Part shown: piece after piece, positions 1-6,456 of the stretch | Layout of the letters: every line of letters begins with the position of its first letter | How positions within the stretch are numbered: the stretch's first letter is position 1 | Assembly: GCA_046259385.1 (NCBI GenBank) | Contig: JBJYWI010000090.1 | Location: forward strand, 1 to 9,588 | Length of the DNA: 9,588 bases | Source of the DNA: CAVWDI01 sp046259385 | GTDB lineage: Bacteria; Chloroflexota; Anaerolineae; Anaerolineales; UBA4823 | Direction: 5' to 3' | The notes under the pieces: model-generated | The model's input: the letters and a program-made list of their open reading frames with translations, nothing else | What the model was told of the DNA's origin: nothing | Database searches by the model: none | Translations under genes and position numbers: made by a program

Positions 1-651
1 AAGAGTATAAGCATTGGAATCATGGATTTGACCGGATTTCAACGTTTTCCCCAGGGGTACTAATTCGTCCCCCGTGGATACAATCGCGATTTTCGGACGT
101 CTATAAACCGAGACCTCTGCTTTCCCAAGCATAGCTAGAATTCCCAATTCCTGAGGTTTCAGTGGTGCGTTTGCCTCCAAGATCAGATCGCCTTCGTGCA
201 CATCCTCCCCGCGATGGCGGACGAAATTGCCAGGCTTAGCAGACTGATAAATCCACACCTCCCCAGTTTTCCCTGAGGATGTTTGGGTTTTGGGATCAAA
301 CTGGTCTGTATTTTCGACTGGAATCACCGCATCTGCACCTTCCGGCAGCGGTGCTCCGGTCATTATCCTGGAAGCCTGGTTTTTTCCTAGGCCAATTGTA
401 GGAGTTTTCCCTGCAGGTATATCCTCAACAATAGAGAGCTGGACGGGATTATCCTTACTGGCTTTGTGAACATCTTGTGAACGGATTGCGAAACCATCCA
501 TGCTCGAATTTGTAAATAATGGTAAATCGAGATCTGAGCGTATACCTTCATACAGAACTCGACCAGCTGCATCTGCAAGGGAAACCATTTCACTCTGCAG
601 TGGATGGAATGAAGATAGCAGTCTTTGGAGTGCTTCACTAACGCTGATCAA
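1..651 (-). CDS. moeA: Molybdopterin molybdenumtransferase MoeA, N-terminal part (cut by left window edge)
   Basis: MoeA inserts molybdate into adenylylated molybdopterin to finish the molybdenum cofactor in the cytoplasm. I translated an uninterrupted 217-codon frame that runs off position 1, about half of a usual ~400-residue MoeA. Family motifs appear in order: SSMDGFA at residues 49-55 (D52 matches the conserved MDGYA aspartate), RIMTGAPLPEGADAVIPVEN from residue 95, HRGEDVHEGD near 146-155, and the start of the MoCF-binding domain, IAIVSTGDELVPLG, at 188-201. The chosen start is TTG (651-649), because AGGAG lies 7 nt upstream and no ATG fits; the homology begins right at this point. It follows the rel gene on the same strand after only 23 nt, so the two are probably cotranscribed. 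Molybdopterin-domain C-terminal regions lie outside the window. Identification is firm; the exact start is inferred. Confidence 0.93.
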   Translation of the reverse strand, partial: MISVSEALQRLLSSFHPLQSEMVSLADAAGRVLYEGIRSDLDLPLFTNSSMDGFAIRSQDVHKASKDNPVQLSIVEDIPAGKTPTIGLGKNQASRIMTGAPLPEGADAVIPVENTDQFDPKTQTSSGKTGEVWIYQSAKPGNFVRHRGEDVHEGDLILEANAPLKPQELGILAMLGKAEVSVYRRPKIAIVSTGDELVPLGKTLKSGQIHDSNAYTL

Positions 652-658
652 TTGGGTT

Positions 659-663
659 CTCCT
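659..663 (-). promoter_or_regulatory. Ribosome binding site of moeA (AGGAG) deciding a TTG start
   Basis: On the minus strand AGGAG is followed by a 7-nt spacer and then TTG (651-649). It sits in the 23-nt gap after the rel stop codon, which supports TTG as the moeA initiation codon and translation from a shared messenger. Confidence 0.7.
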
Positions 664-674
664 GTTGTAAATCA

Positions 675-2918
675 TTACCCCGGGCGTACTCTTTGCGCTT
701 CCAGGACATTAGCAAGATTTTCAAGACGATCCAGCACTTTACTCAATTGTGCTAGATCTCGAATTTCTAAAACCATATCAAATATTGCGAGGTTGTTGTT
801 AATTTCCACGCTTACTTTCCCCATATTTATCCCTTCCTCAGCGATCAATGTGGAGACATCCCGCATCAATCCATCCCGGTCATAAGCCTTCATTCTAATC
901 GGAACTGGATAAGTATTTTTTGCTTCCCCCCAGGATACCTTCACCAACCGTTCCCGATCTTTAATGCGCATAATATTCGGACAGTCCTGGCGGTGGATCG
1001 TTGCCCCACGGCCGCGGGTAATATATCCAACAATATCATCCCCAGGCGCTGGATTACAGCATTTTGCGAAATTAGTCAACAAACCTCGTAAACCTAAAAT
1101 TACGACTGAATCAGGTGCTGGTGTACTTGCCTCAGGTGACGGGTGTGCAATTAATTTAAATTCTTCAGTCTCCACTTCAGGAACAGTAAGATGATTCACG
1201 ATGCGCCCGATGGAGATGTCACCATTACCTATCGCCTCGTATAAATCTTCTACGGAGCGGAATTCGAATTGCCTGGCAAGATGATCAAGATTGGTCTTGA
1301 TCAAGCCCAGGCGCCTCAATTCCTTTTCGAGCAAGGTCTTTCCCTGGTTGATACTCTTTTCTCGAGCTTGGACTTTGAACCAGCGACGGATTTTTGAACG
1401 TGCACGCTGTGTCCTGACCAATCCAAGGTTTGGGTTCAACCAATCAAGACTTGGACCCCCGCGCTTGGCAGTGAGGATTTCAACCTTTTCGCCTGTCTTT
1501 AGTTGGTAATCCAATGAGACCAGTTTTCCATTCACCTTAGCGCCGCGGCAGCGGTGTCCAACATCGGTATGCACGTGATAGGCAAAATCGATGGGAGTAG
1601 ATCCTGCGGGTAAATCCAGGATGTCCCCTCTTGGGGTAAACAGATAGACCCGATCTTCGAAGACATCGGATTTCAAACCATCAATAAATTCTCCAGCGTC
1701 GACCACATCTTGCCGCCATTCCATCAGCGAGCGGATCCAAACGATGCGGCGTTCAAAATCCTCATCCCGTGCAATTCCTTCCTTGTAACGCCAATGAGAA
1801 GCGATCCCATATTCAGCACCTTGGTTCATCTCTGGGGTGCGGATTTGGATTTCCAGCGTTTTTGCATCATCAAAAATCACCGCGGTATGCAATGATTGAT
1901 AGAAATTATCTTTTGGCGCAGCAATATAATCATCAAACTCATCTGGTATGGGTCTCCAATGCGTGTGGATCACTCCCAGAGTGGAATAGCAGGCAGGTAT
2001 ATTTGGTACGATAATCCGCACCCCACGCACATCAAATACCATATCGAAGGGAACACCTTTGCGATGCATTTTTTTATAAATTGAGTAAATGTGCTTGGGT
2101 CTGCCAGTAATCTCTGCCTTAATTCCATCTTTTGATAATACTTTTTGCAGGCTTTGCGTGACCAAATTCATCTCTTGCTCGCGATCAGCCCTGCGTGCAG
2201 CCAGGTTTTCTGCGATTTCCTTGTAGGTTTCTGGCTGTAAATAGCGAAAAGCCAGATCTTCTAGCTCCCACTTAATCTGCCAGATACCGAGCCGGTTAGC
2301 AAGTGGAGCGAATATATCCATTGTTTGTTGGGCAATGCGTTTGCGCTTATTCTCAGGGAGATGGCCGAGGGTGCGCATGTTATGCAGCCTATCGGCAAGC
2401 TTGATCAGCACCACGCGGATATCTTCACCCATGGCAAGGAAGGTCTTGCGCAGTGTCTCAGAGGCAGAGTCATAACCCCTGCTCCTGGTTAATTGCTCCG
2501 CTTCCAATTCAGGATCAGGCAGACCTCTTCTTTCCGCTAATTCCCGTATCTTATCTTCTTGATCTAGTTCGCTCGACTGCTGATCGCCCCGTGATACCCT
2601 TGGAAGCTGTGTAAGCTTTGTGACACCATCAACAAGTAAGGCAATCTCATCTCCAAAATCCCTCTGAATATCATCTAATGTTACTCCGGTGTCTTCCACC
2701 GTGTCATGCAGTAATCCTGCTGCCACCACCACCGGAGGCACACATAATTCCGCAAGGATAGAAGCGACTGCAAGACAGTGACTGATGTAGGGCTCACCAG
2801 AAGCGCGCGTTTGACCGTGGTGAGCTAGTTCAGCCGTGCGGTAAGCTCGCTGAACCAGCTCCAGATCCGCAGAAGAATAGGATTCGGGGAGAGACTCAAT
2901 GAGTGATTCGATCCGCAT
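675..2918 (-). CDS. rel: Bifunctional (p)ppGpp synthetase/hydrolase (long RSH protein)
   Basis: This is the stringent-response enzyme that makes (p)ppGpp from ATP and GDP/GTP and can also hydrolyse it. The 747 residues have the full long-RSH layout. The HD hydrolase carries R38/H47 in RASGEPYISH, H71-D72 with E75-D76 in HDTVED, and D176 in KLADRLHNMRT, all metal or catalytic positions. The synthetase covers about 270-375, with GRPKHIYSIYKKM, D296, YQSLHT and E356 in EIQIRT. The TGS domain spans 423-485, the Cys zinc-finger region has C620-C621, H642 and C646, and the ACT domain lies at 670-747. Both active sites look intact, so it should be bifunctional. Two oddities are an EFDD motif at 327-330, where bifunctional enzymes usually carry RxKD, and about 38 extra residues between VTKL (99-102) and KLADR (173-177). 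An in-frame TAA two codons before ATG fixes the start. It is followed by moeA and diverges from the phosphatase gene at 3003. Confidence 0.96.
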   Translation of the reverse strand: MRIESLIESLPESYSSADLELVQRAYRTAELAHHGQTRASGEPYISHCLAVASILAELCVPPVVVAAGLLHDTVEDTGVTLDDIQRDFGDEIALLVDGVTKLTQLPRVSRGDQQSSELDQEDKIRELAERRGLPDPELEAEQLTRSRGYDSASETLRKTFLAMGEDIRVVLIKLADRLHNMRTLGHLPENKRKRIAQQTMDIFAPLANRLGIWQIKWELEDLAFRYLQPETYKEIAENLAARRADREQEMNLVTQSLQKVLSKDGIKAEITGRPKHIYSIYKKMHRKGVPFDMVFDVRGVRIIVPNIPACYSTLGVIHTHWRPIPDEFDDYIAAPKDNFYQSLHTAVIFDDAKTLEIQIRTPEMNQGAEYGIASHWRYKEGIARDEDFERRIVWIRSLMEWRQDVVDAGEFIDGLKSDVFEDRVYLFTPRGDILDLPAGSTPIDFAYHVHTDVGHRCRGAKVNGKLVSLDYQLKTGEKVEILTAKRGGPSLDWLNPNLGLVRTQRARSKIRRWFKVQAREKSINQGKTLLEKELRRLGLIKTNLDHLARQFEFRSVEDLYEAIGNGDISIGRIVNHLTVPEVETEEFKLIAHPSPEASTPAPDSVVILGLRGLLTNFAKCCNPAPGDDIVGYITRGRGATIHRQDCPNIMRIKDRERLVKVSWGEAKNTYPVPIRMKAYDRDGLMRDVSTLIAEEGINMGKVSVEINNNLAIFDMVLEIRDLAQLSKVLDRLENLANVLEAQRVRPG

Positions 2919-2938
2919 AATTTATTCCAGATTGTTTC

Positions 2939-2944
2939 AGTATA
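2939..2944 (-). promoter_or_regulatory. Possible -10 box (TATACT) of rel
   Basis: TATACT on the minus strand lies 20 nt before the rel ATG, within the 84-bp divergent intergenic region. I see no convincing -35 hexamer at 16-18 nt, so this is a tentative call from one element only. It would give a leader of roughly a dozen nucleotides. Confidence 0.3.
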
Positions 2945-2992
2945 ACAGCCATTCTGCAGTGAAAGATCACCCAATAAATTCAATTCTCATCG

Positions 2993-2998
2993 TATAAT
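2993..2998 (+). promoter_or_regulatory. Consensus -10 box (TATAAT) immediately before the SpoIIE-type phosphatase start
   Basis: A perfect TATAAT ends 4 nt before the ATG at 3003. A transcript initiated from it would begin at about 3003-3007, giving a leaderless mRNA or excluding this ATG in favour of Met10 at 3030. No Shine-Dalgarno precedes either ATG. No clear -35 is visible, so function is inferred. Confidence 0.4.
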
Positions 2999-3002
2999 CC
3001 AG

Positions 3003-5141
3003 ATGTCAAATCTATTAATACAAAATGAAATGAGAACTTTCTTCGCTGCTTCGTTACCGGAAAAGTATAACCGACTATCAGATTTTGCCAAGACCTTTTG
3101 GCCTGATCTTGAGGGGATGCCAGAGCAAAGACGCCTGGTAGGCACGGGAGATGTACTCACCTTCCTCTATACATTACCTCTGGCTATTCTTGGTTTAATC
3201 TGGTTAATATTTTCCACAGATTTTGGTGTTATCAAAAATAATTTCATCTTTCTTATCTTTAATTTCGGTCTTTTTTATCTCTTCAGCAAGTTGAGTTTCT
3301 TCACAATTGTTGAAATCCGTTCTGACCGGTATGGCAGTACCGAAGATTCCTTTGCTTCCATGATTCAATGGTCAGCTGTTTTTCTACTCGGACCAAGTAC
3401 ATTATGGCTGGGGGTAATTTACTATATTGCAGAATTTATGATTCGATGGCGTTCAAGGACACACGAAGCACAACGCTGGTCATTACTTCGCACCGTCGCA
3501 TCGACCGTTGCAGTCAGCACGTTTGCATATCTTGTTTCAATTGCAGTATTCGAATATATTGGTGGGACGTTCCCTATCCGCTGGCTATCAATACTCACAA
3601 TTTTCTACGGGTTTATTGCCCTGGGAACTGAGTTCCTCCTCGTATTGTTAATTTCTTCGGGTTACTTAATTTACCATATTGGTGTGCAGCTCATCCTTGC
3701 GGAAAGCGAAACGATAAGGCTCATCGTGCGCTTTTTCGTGATCGGAATTGGTTTACCATTTCTTGCGCACCCATTCTCGATTTTACTTGCTGGACTGCTG
3801 GTCGAAAATGGAATCGCAATTTATACATTCCTTCTGCTGGGGTTGATCCTGGTTGCTTATCTTGCCCGTCGATTAAGCCTTGCTGCTGAAACCAGCCGGC
3901 AGCAATCCAGGCAGCTCGAAAAGTTGGAAAAACTTGGGCGTGATTTATTGGAGGTTATTCCGGACGCAGATGCATTACCAGAAGTATTGGAAAAAAATGT
4001 TCCTGGGATGTTCCCCTCTGGAAAAATATCGATCTGGATTTCACCAGATATCTACCTGCTGAAATTCCCGTTGGAATCGATTGGATTACCAGAAAGCGCC
4101 TGGCAGATGGTTATGAACCAGCCCACATGTAACTCATATACAACCAAAGAAGACCTGCCCTGGGATAAGGAAAACAAGGAGCATCCAGCAACGATTACTG
4201 CTCCGATCATCAGGAGCGATACTGGGAAGGCAATTGGAGGTATTGCTCTCGAACTGAGAGCACTTGCCCAAACTTGGGATAAGAAATCTCTGAGTACACT
4301 GTTCCCTGCTGTTCAAGCCCTTTCAGATCAGGTTGCATCTACGATCCAGCAGACACAGATTTACGAAAAATCCCTTGATCTTCAGCATATAAGCCAGGAA
4401 CTGCGTTTGGCGGGCCAAATTCAAGCCAGTTTCTTGCCTAACAGCTTTCCTTCACTACCCGGTTGGCAATTCGCAGTGACCCTTCTTCCAGCGAGAGAAA
4501 CTTCGGGTGACTTTTTTGACGTGATCGAATTAGAAGATGGTCGCCTGGGAATTTTGGTAGCAGACGTGGCGGACAAAGGTGTTGGCTCTGCCCTCTATAT
4601 GGCTTTGAGTAGAACTCTTATCCGCACATATGCTGAAGAATACGGAGCAGAGCCAGAGGTTGTATTCTTTGCTGCAAACAATCGATTGCTCAAAGATGCA
4701 CGGGCAAATCTATTTGTCACCGTTTTCTACGGAATCCTGGATGTAAAAGAAGGAGTACTGACATACTGTAATGCAGGCCATAACCCACCCTACTTGATTG
4801 TGAATTCCGATAATGAAGAGGTAATTTCATTAGAGAGAACCGGAATCGCGATGGGGATTGAGGAAAATTCAACCTGGACAACCAAAACGATATCAATCGA
4901 TCCCGGCGATATTCTCATTCTGTACACAGACGGCATACCTGACGCTCAGGATGAGGATGGAGACTTCTTTAACGATGAAGCCATAATTGAAATCACTCGC
5001 CAAAACGCGGGCAGGTACGCTCATGAAATTCAAAAAGCGATTATTGACCAGGTACAGAATTTTGTTGGAGAAGCCCCCCAATCAGATGACATTACTTTGA
5101 TGGTATTGATGAGAAACACAAGCTCAACTGCGGATGATTAA
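3003..5141 (+). CDS. Membrane-anchored PP2C/SpoIIE serine phosphatase with GAF-like region (RsbU/RsbP-type)
   Basis: This protein probably removes phosphate from the serine of a STAS anti-sigma-factor antagonist, switching on partner-switching output. The 712 residues divide into an N-terminal membrane region of about seven to eight hydrophobic segments (roughly 50-70, 80-101, 119-145, 161-184, 193-232, 239-264, 269-288), a short charged coiled coil at 296-315, a GAF-like region at about 315-450, a linker helix (SQELRLAGQIQASFLP), and a complete SpoIIE-type PP2C domain at about 465-705. Metal-binding signatures are SGDFFD (501-506), ADVADKG (520-526), NAGHNPP (590-596), YTDG (641-644) and SDD (694-696). 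It diverges from rel and meets the kinase gene of its likely substrate system tail-to-tail, the stop codons sharing TTAA. The start is uncertain: ATG at 3003 or Met10 at 3030. The signal sensed by the membrane/GAF part is unknown. Confidence 0.92.
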   Translation: MSNLLIQNEMRTFFAASLPEKYNRLSDFAKTFWPDLEGMPEQRRLVGTGDVLTFLYTLPLAILGLIWLIFSTDFGVIKNNFIFLIFNFGLFYLFSKLSFFTIVEIRSDRYGSTEDSFASMIQWSAVFLLGPSTLWLGVIYYIAEFMIRWRSRTHEAQRWSLLRTVASTVAVSTFAYLVSIAVFEYIGGTFPIRWLSILTIFYGFIALGTEFLLVLLISSGYLIYHIGVQLILAESETIRLIVRFFVIGIGLPFLAHPFSILLAGLLVENGIAIYTFLLLGLILVAYLARRLSLAAETSRQQSRQLEKLEKLGRDLLEVIPDADALPEVLEKNVPGMFPSGKISIWISPDIYLLKFPLESIGLPESAWQMVMNQPTCNSYTTKEDLPWDKENKEHPATITAPIIRSDTGKAIGGIALELRALAQTWDKKSLSTLFPAVQALSDQVASTIQQTQIYEKSLDLQHISQELRLAGQIQASFLPNSFPSLPGWQFAVTLLPARETSGDFFDVIELEDGRLGILVADVADKGVGSALYMALSRTLIRTYAEEYGAEPEVVFFAANNRLLKDARANLFVTVFYGILDVKEGVLTYCNAGHNPPYLIVNSDNEEVISLERTGIAMGIEENSTWTTKTISIDPGDILILYTDGIPDAQDEDGDFFNDEAIIEITRQNAGRYAHEIQKAIIDQVQNFVGEAPQSDDITLMVLMRNTSSTADD

Positions 5142-5569
5142 TCATTCCTGAGCTTTACCATCCTTAACTGGTTCCCATTTTTCTTGGAAAACTTGAAATC
5201 CACATCATCCATCATATTTCGGATGAGAAATAAACCTGCCCCACGAGGTTTCAATTGTCCCATCTCAACAGAAAAATCAGGAGTAGCCACAATGGATGGA
5301 TCAAATGCATCGCCGTAATCCTTGAGAATAATTTCTAATCCGTTGTTGAGATTGTTACATGTGCAGGTTATCTCTCCTTTTCCTTCTCCCCCATACGCAT
5401 GTTCAATTATATTCGAACAAGCCTCATCGACCGCCAATTCAACCGCGTAAATTTCTTTATCACTAAAACCAGCTGCGGAAGCAGCATCGTAGACAAATTT
5501 TCTAATGCCCGCCAAACTCTTAAAGTGGCCGGGAAACTTTGCCGTTGGCATACTGACTGGTAAACCCAA
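5138..5569 (-). CDS. rsbW: RsbW/SpoIIAB-like anti-sigma factor serine kinase (HATPase_c)
   Basis: This is a GHKL-fold protein kinase that in this family phosphorylates the STAS antagonist and sequesters a target such as a sigma factor. The 143 residues carry the N-box ELAVDEACSNIIEHAYGG (44-61) with E49 and N53 at the spacing of the catalytic glutamate and Mg-binding asparagine. The G1-like DYGDAFDP is at 84-91 and the ATP-lid RGAGLFLI at 109-116. Length is normal for the family. It follows the STAS gene after 9 nt, the usual antagonist-kinase order, and ends in a 4-bp overlap with the convergent phosphatase. The start is unsettled: TTG at 5569 is the longest frame, and ATG at 5551 (six residues shorter) also fits the family. 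Neither has a Shine-Dalgarno, so translation may be coupled. The target it binds is not in the window; the symbol marks family resemblance only. Confidence 0.88.
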   Translation of the reverse strand: MGLPVSMPTAKFPGHFKSLAGIRKFVYDAASAAGFSDKEIYAVELAVDEACSNIIEHAYGGEGKGEITCTCNNLNNGLEIILKDYGDAFDPSIVATPDFSVEMGQLKPRGAGLFLIRNMMDDVDFKFSKKNGNQLRMVKLRND

Positions 5570-5578
5570 GATTTATAA

Positions 5579-5914
5579 TTAAAAGTGTGCTACACCACTA
5601 ACGACATCATCAAAAATAGTAAAATAACTGCTCATACCAACCAGGTTCAATGAATCACGTATTCTCTCTTGAACTCCCGTCAATACGAGTTCCCCTCGAT
5701 TATACCGTTTGCATTTCTTTTGAGTTTCAATTAACACCCACCAACCTTTACTGGACATGAAATCGACACCCTCGATATCCAACACAATTTTATATTTCCC
5801 GTTATTGGTCATGGAATTGAGTTTTTCTTCAAGTTCAGGGGCAGTATAGCTGTCAATCCTACCAACAGTTTTCACAACATCACAACGTTTGTACTCAGTA
5901 CTAGTGATTTCCAT
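5579..5914 (-). CDS. STAS-domain anti-sigma factor antagonist (RsbV/SpoIIAA-like)
   Basis: A 111-residue single STAS domain, the switch protein that releases the kinase's target when unphosphorylated. It has the family's opening strand with TVGRIDSYTAPELEEKL (16-32), the central LDIEGVDFMSSKGWWVL (45-61) and the C-terminal helix region RIRDSLNLVGM. Aligned to SpoIIAA, S55 falls on the phosphorylated serine. The next position is K56 rather than Ser/Ala, and the usual Leu-Gly/Arg after the glycine is W58-W59, an unusual pair. The start ATG has GAGGGAG seven nucleotides upstream. It is the first gene of a two-gene operon with the RsbW-like kinase, and the only phosphatase candidate in view is the convergent SpoIIE-type protein. 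I infer this protein is the substrate of both. A non-sigma output, such as control of an enzyme, cannot be excluded. Confidence 0.9.
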   Translation of the reverse strand: MEITSTEYKRCDVVKTVGRIDSYTAPELEEKLNSMTNNGKYKIVLDIEGVDFMSSKGWWVLIETQKKCKRYNRGELVLTGVQERIRDSLNLVGMSSYFTIFDDVVSGVAHF

Positions 5915-5921
5915 ACATAAA

Positions 5922-5928
5922 CTCCCTC
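5922..5928 (-). promoter_or_regulatory. Strong ribosome binding site of the STAS gene (GAGGGAG)
   Basis: On the minus strand GAGGGAG precedes the ATG at 5914 by 7 nt. It is one of the few clear Shine-Dalgarno sequences here and contrasts with the kinase gene behind it, which has none. Confidence 0.7.
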
Positions 5929-5949
5929 GGCTGTCTATGCCTCCATTAG

Positions 5950-5962
5950 GGTAAAAATTACC
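5950..5962. repeat. 13-bp palindrome GGTAA-AAA-TTACC in the STAS operon leader
   Basis: Perfect 5-bp arms surround a 3-nt centre. It lies between the proposed -10 (5969-5974) and the ribosome binding site of the STAS gene, a position suited to an operator or a small leader hairpin. Short A+T-rich palindromes also arise by chance, so the role is speculative. Confidence 0.35.
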
Positions 5963-5968
5963 GAAACG

Positions 5969-5974
5969 AGTATA
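5969..5974 (-). promoter_or_regulatory. Possible -10 box (TATACT) of the STAS/kinase operon
   Basis: TATACT on the minus strand, with an overlapping alternative TATGAT (5979-5974), lies 54 nt before the STAS start codon. No good -35 stands at the right distance, so an activator or an alternative sigma factor would be needed if it is real. Confidence 0.35.
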
Positions 5975-5981
5975 TCATAAA

Positions 5982-6026
5982 ACCATACGAAAACTATCTA
6001 CCTTGACGCTATATGGTGCGTATGGT
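5982..6026. repeat. Spaced inverted repeat ACCATACG...CGTATGGT between divergent promoters
   Basis: The left arm is 5982-5989 and the right arm 6019-6026, perfect over 8 bp with 29 bp between. The left arm lies just upstream of the proposed STAS-operon -10. The right arm fills the end of the spacer and the first base of the tRNA promoter's -10. This symmetry suggests a shared regulatory site, though chance is possible. Confidence 0.4.
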
Positions 6027-6031
6027 AAACT
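6003..6031 (+). promoter_or_regulatory. Sigma-70-type promoter of tRNA-Asp
   Basis: A -35 box TTGACG (6003-6008) is separated by exactly 17 bp from a -10 box TAAACT (6026-6031). Transcription would start about 6037-6039, a few bases before the mature tRNA end. This is the best-formed promoter in the window. Confidence 0.75.
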
Positions 6032-6042
6032 TTCCAGCGCCT

Positions 6043-6116
6043 GGTCCCGTGGTGTAGTGGCCTAACATGCGGCCCTGTCAAGGCCGAGATCGCGGGTTCA
6101 AATCCCGTCGGGACCG
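6043..6116 (+). tRNA. tRNA-Asp (anticodon GTC)
   Basis: The 74-nt cloverleaf folds fully. The acceptor stem pairs GGTCCCG with CGGGACC and has a discriminator G at 6116. The anticodon stem CGGCC/GGCCG encloses loop CTGTCAA, with GTC at 6077-6079. The T arm GCGGG-TTCAAAT-CCCGT has one G-T closing pair. Asp identity follows from the GTC anticodon and is supported by the G discriminator. The 3' CCA is not encoded. It has its own promoter and terminator, so it is a single-gene transcription unit. Confidence 0.97.
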
Positions 6117-6123
6117 CTGCGAG

Positions 6124-6160
6124 AAACAACTTGGTTGAGCATTCCAAGTTGTTTTATATT
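6124..6160 (+). terminator. Rho-independent terminator of tRNA-Asp
   Basis: A perfect stem of about 10-11 bp, AACAACTTGG (6125-6134) with CCAAGTTGTT (6144-6153), encloses a 9-nt loop and is followed by a T-rich tail. It begins 8 nt after the tRNA discriminator base. Confidence 0.88.
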
Positions 6161-6386
6161 TATCAATTAACGTGATGGCAGCGTGGTAAAGTTTAAGTGA
6201 AAGCTGGCAGAATGGACGAGTCATTGATAGCCTGTGTGAGGGAAAACTGGATTTCCCATGCTGTTCACCGAATATCTCTAACCCAGATCCCAACACCCCA
6301 TCGTCATTTGCGGAGATCTATGTTTTGATGGTACTCAGCAGGAAGGCTTCAGTAAAAATATCTGGAAACAGGATTTAGGACCGCGC
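6161..6386. other. Gene-free stretch between tRNA-Asp and the transporter operon terminator
   Basis: Together with the flanking terminators this leaves about 300 bp without a gene. Both strands are broken by frequent stops. The longest frame, antisense and reaching into the tRNA, resembles no family I know. I see no copy of the tRNA 3' end that would mark an attachment site, no transposon ends and no tandem repeat. Confidence 0.6.
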
Positions 6387-6425
6387 AAAAAAAGCGCTCA
6401 CCGCACAATCACTGGCGAGCGCTTT
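6387..6425 (-). terminator. Rho-independent terminator of the metallophosphatase-transporter unit
   Basis: On the minus strand a 9-bp perfect stem (AAAGCGCTC with GAGCGCTTT, arms 6417-6425 and 6391-6399) encloses a 17-nt loop with possible extra GG/CC pairing. Its 3' side is followed by seven T residues (6393-6387 read in reverse, overlapping the arm). It starts 31 nt after the transporter stop. On the plus strand the tail is poor in T, so it acts mainly on the minus strand. Confidence 0.88.
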
Positions 6426-6456
6426 AATCTTAGAGGTTTCCGAAACATACTGAGAG

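Noticed and set aside
387..638. Minus-strand 83-codon ATG frame within moeA
   Set aside because: It is out of frame with the recognisable MoeA protein, whose motifs run through the same bases.
964..2084. Several plus-strand frames of 60-80 codons inside rel
   Set aside because: They lie antisense to a fully supported conserved gene and have no ribosome binding sites or recognisable domains.
6078..6296. Minus-strand 72-codon frame ending in RRDLNPRSRP
   Set aside because: Its 3' end is the antisense of tRNA-Asp; this peptide ending is a familiar spurious product of reading tRNA genes backwards, and the rest matches nothing.
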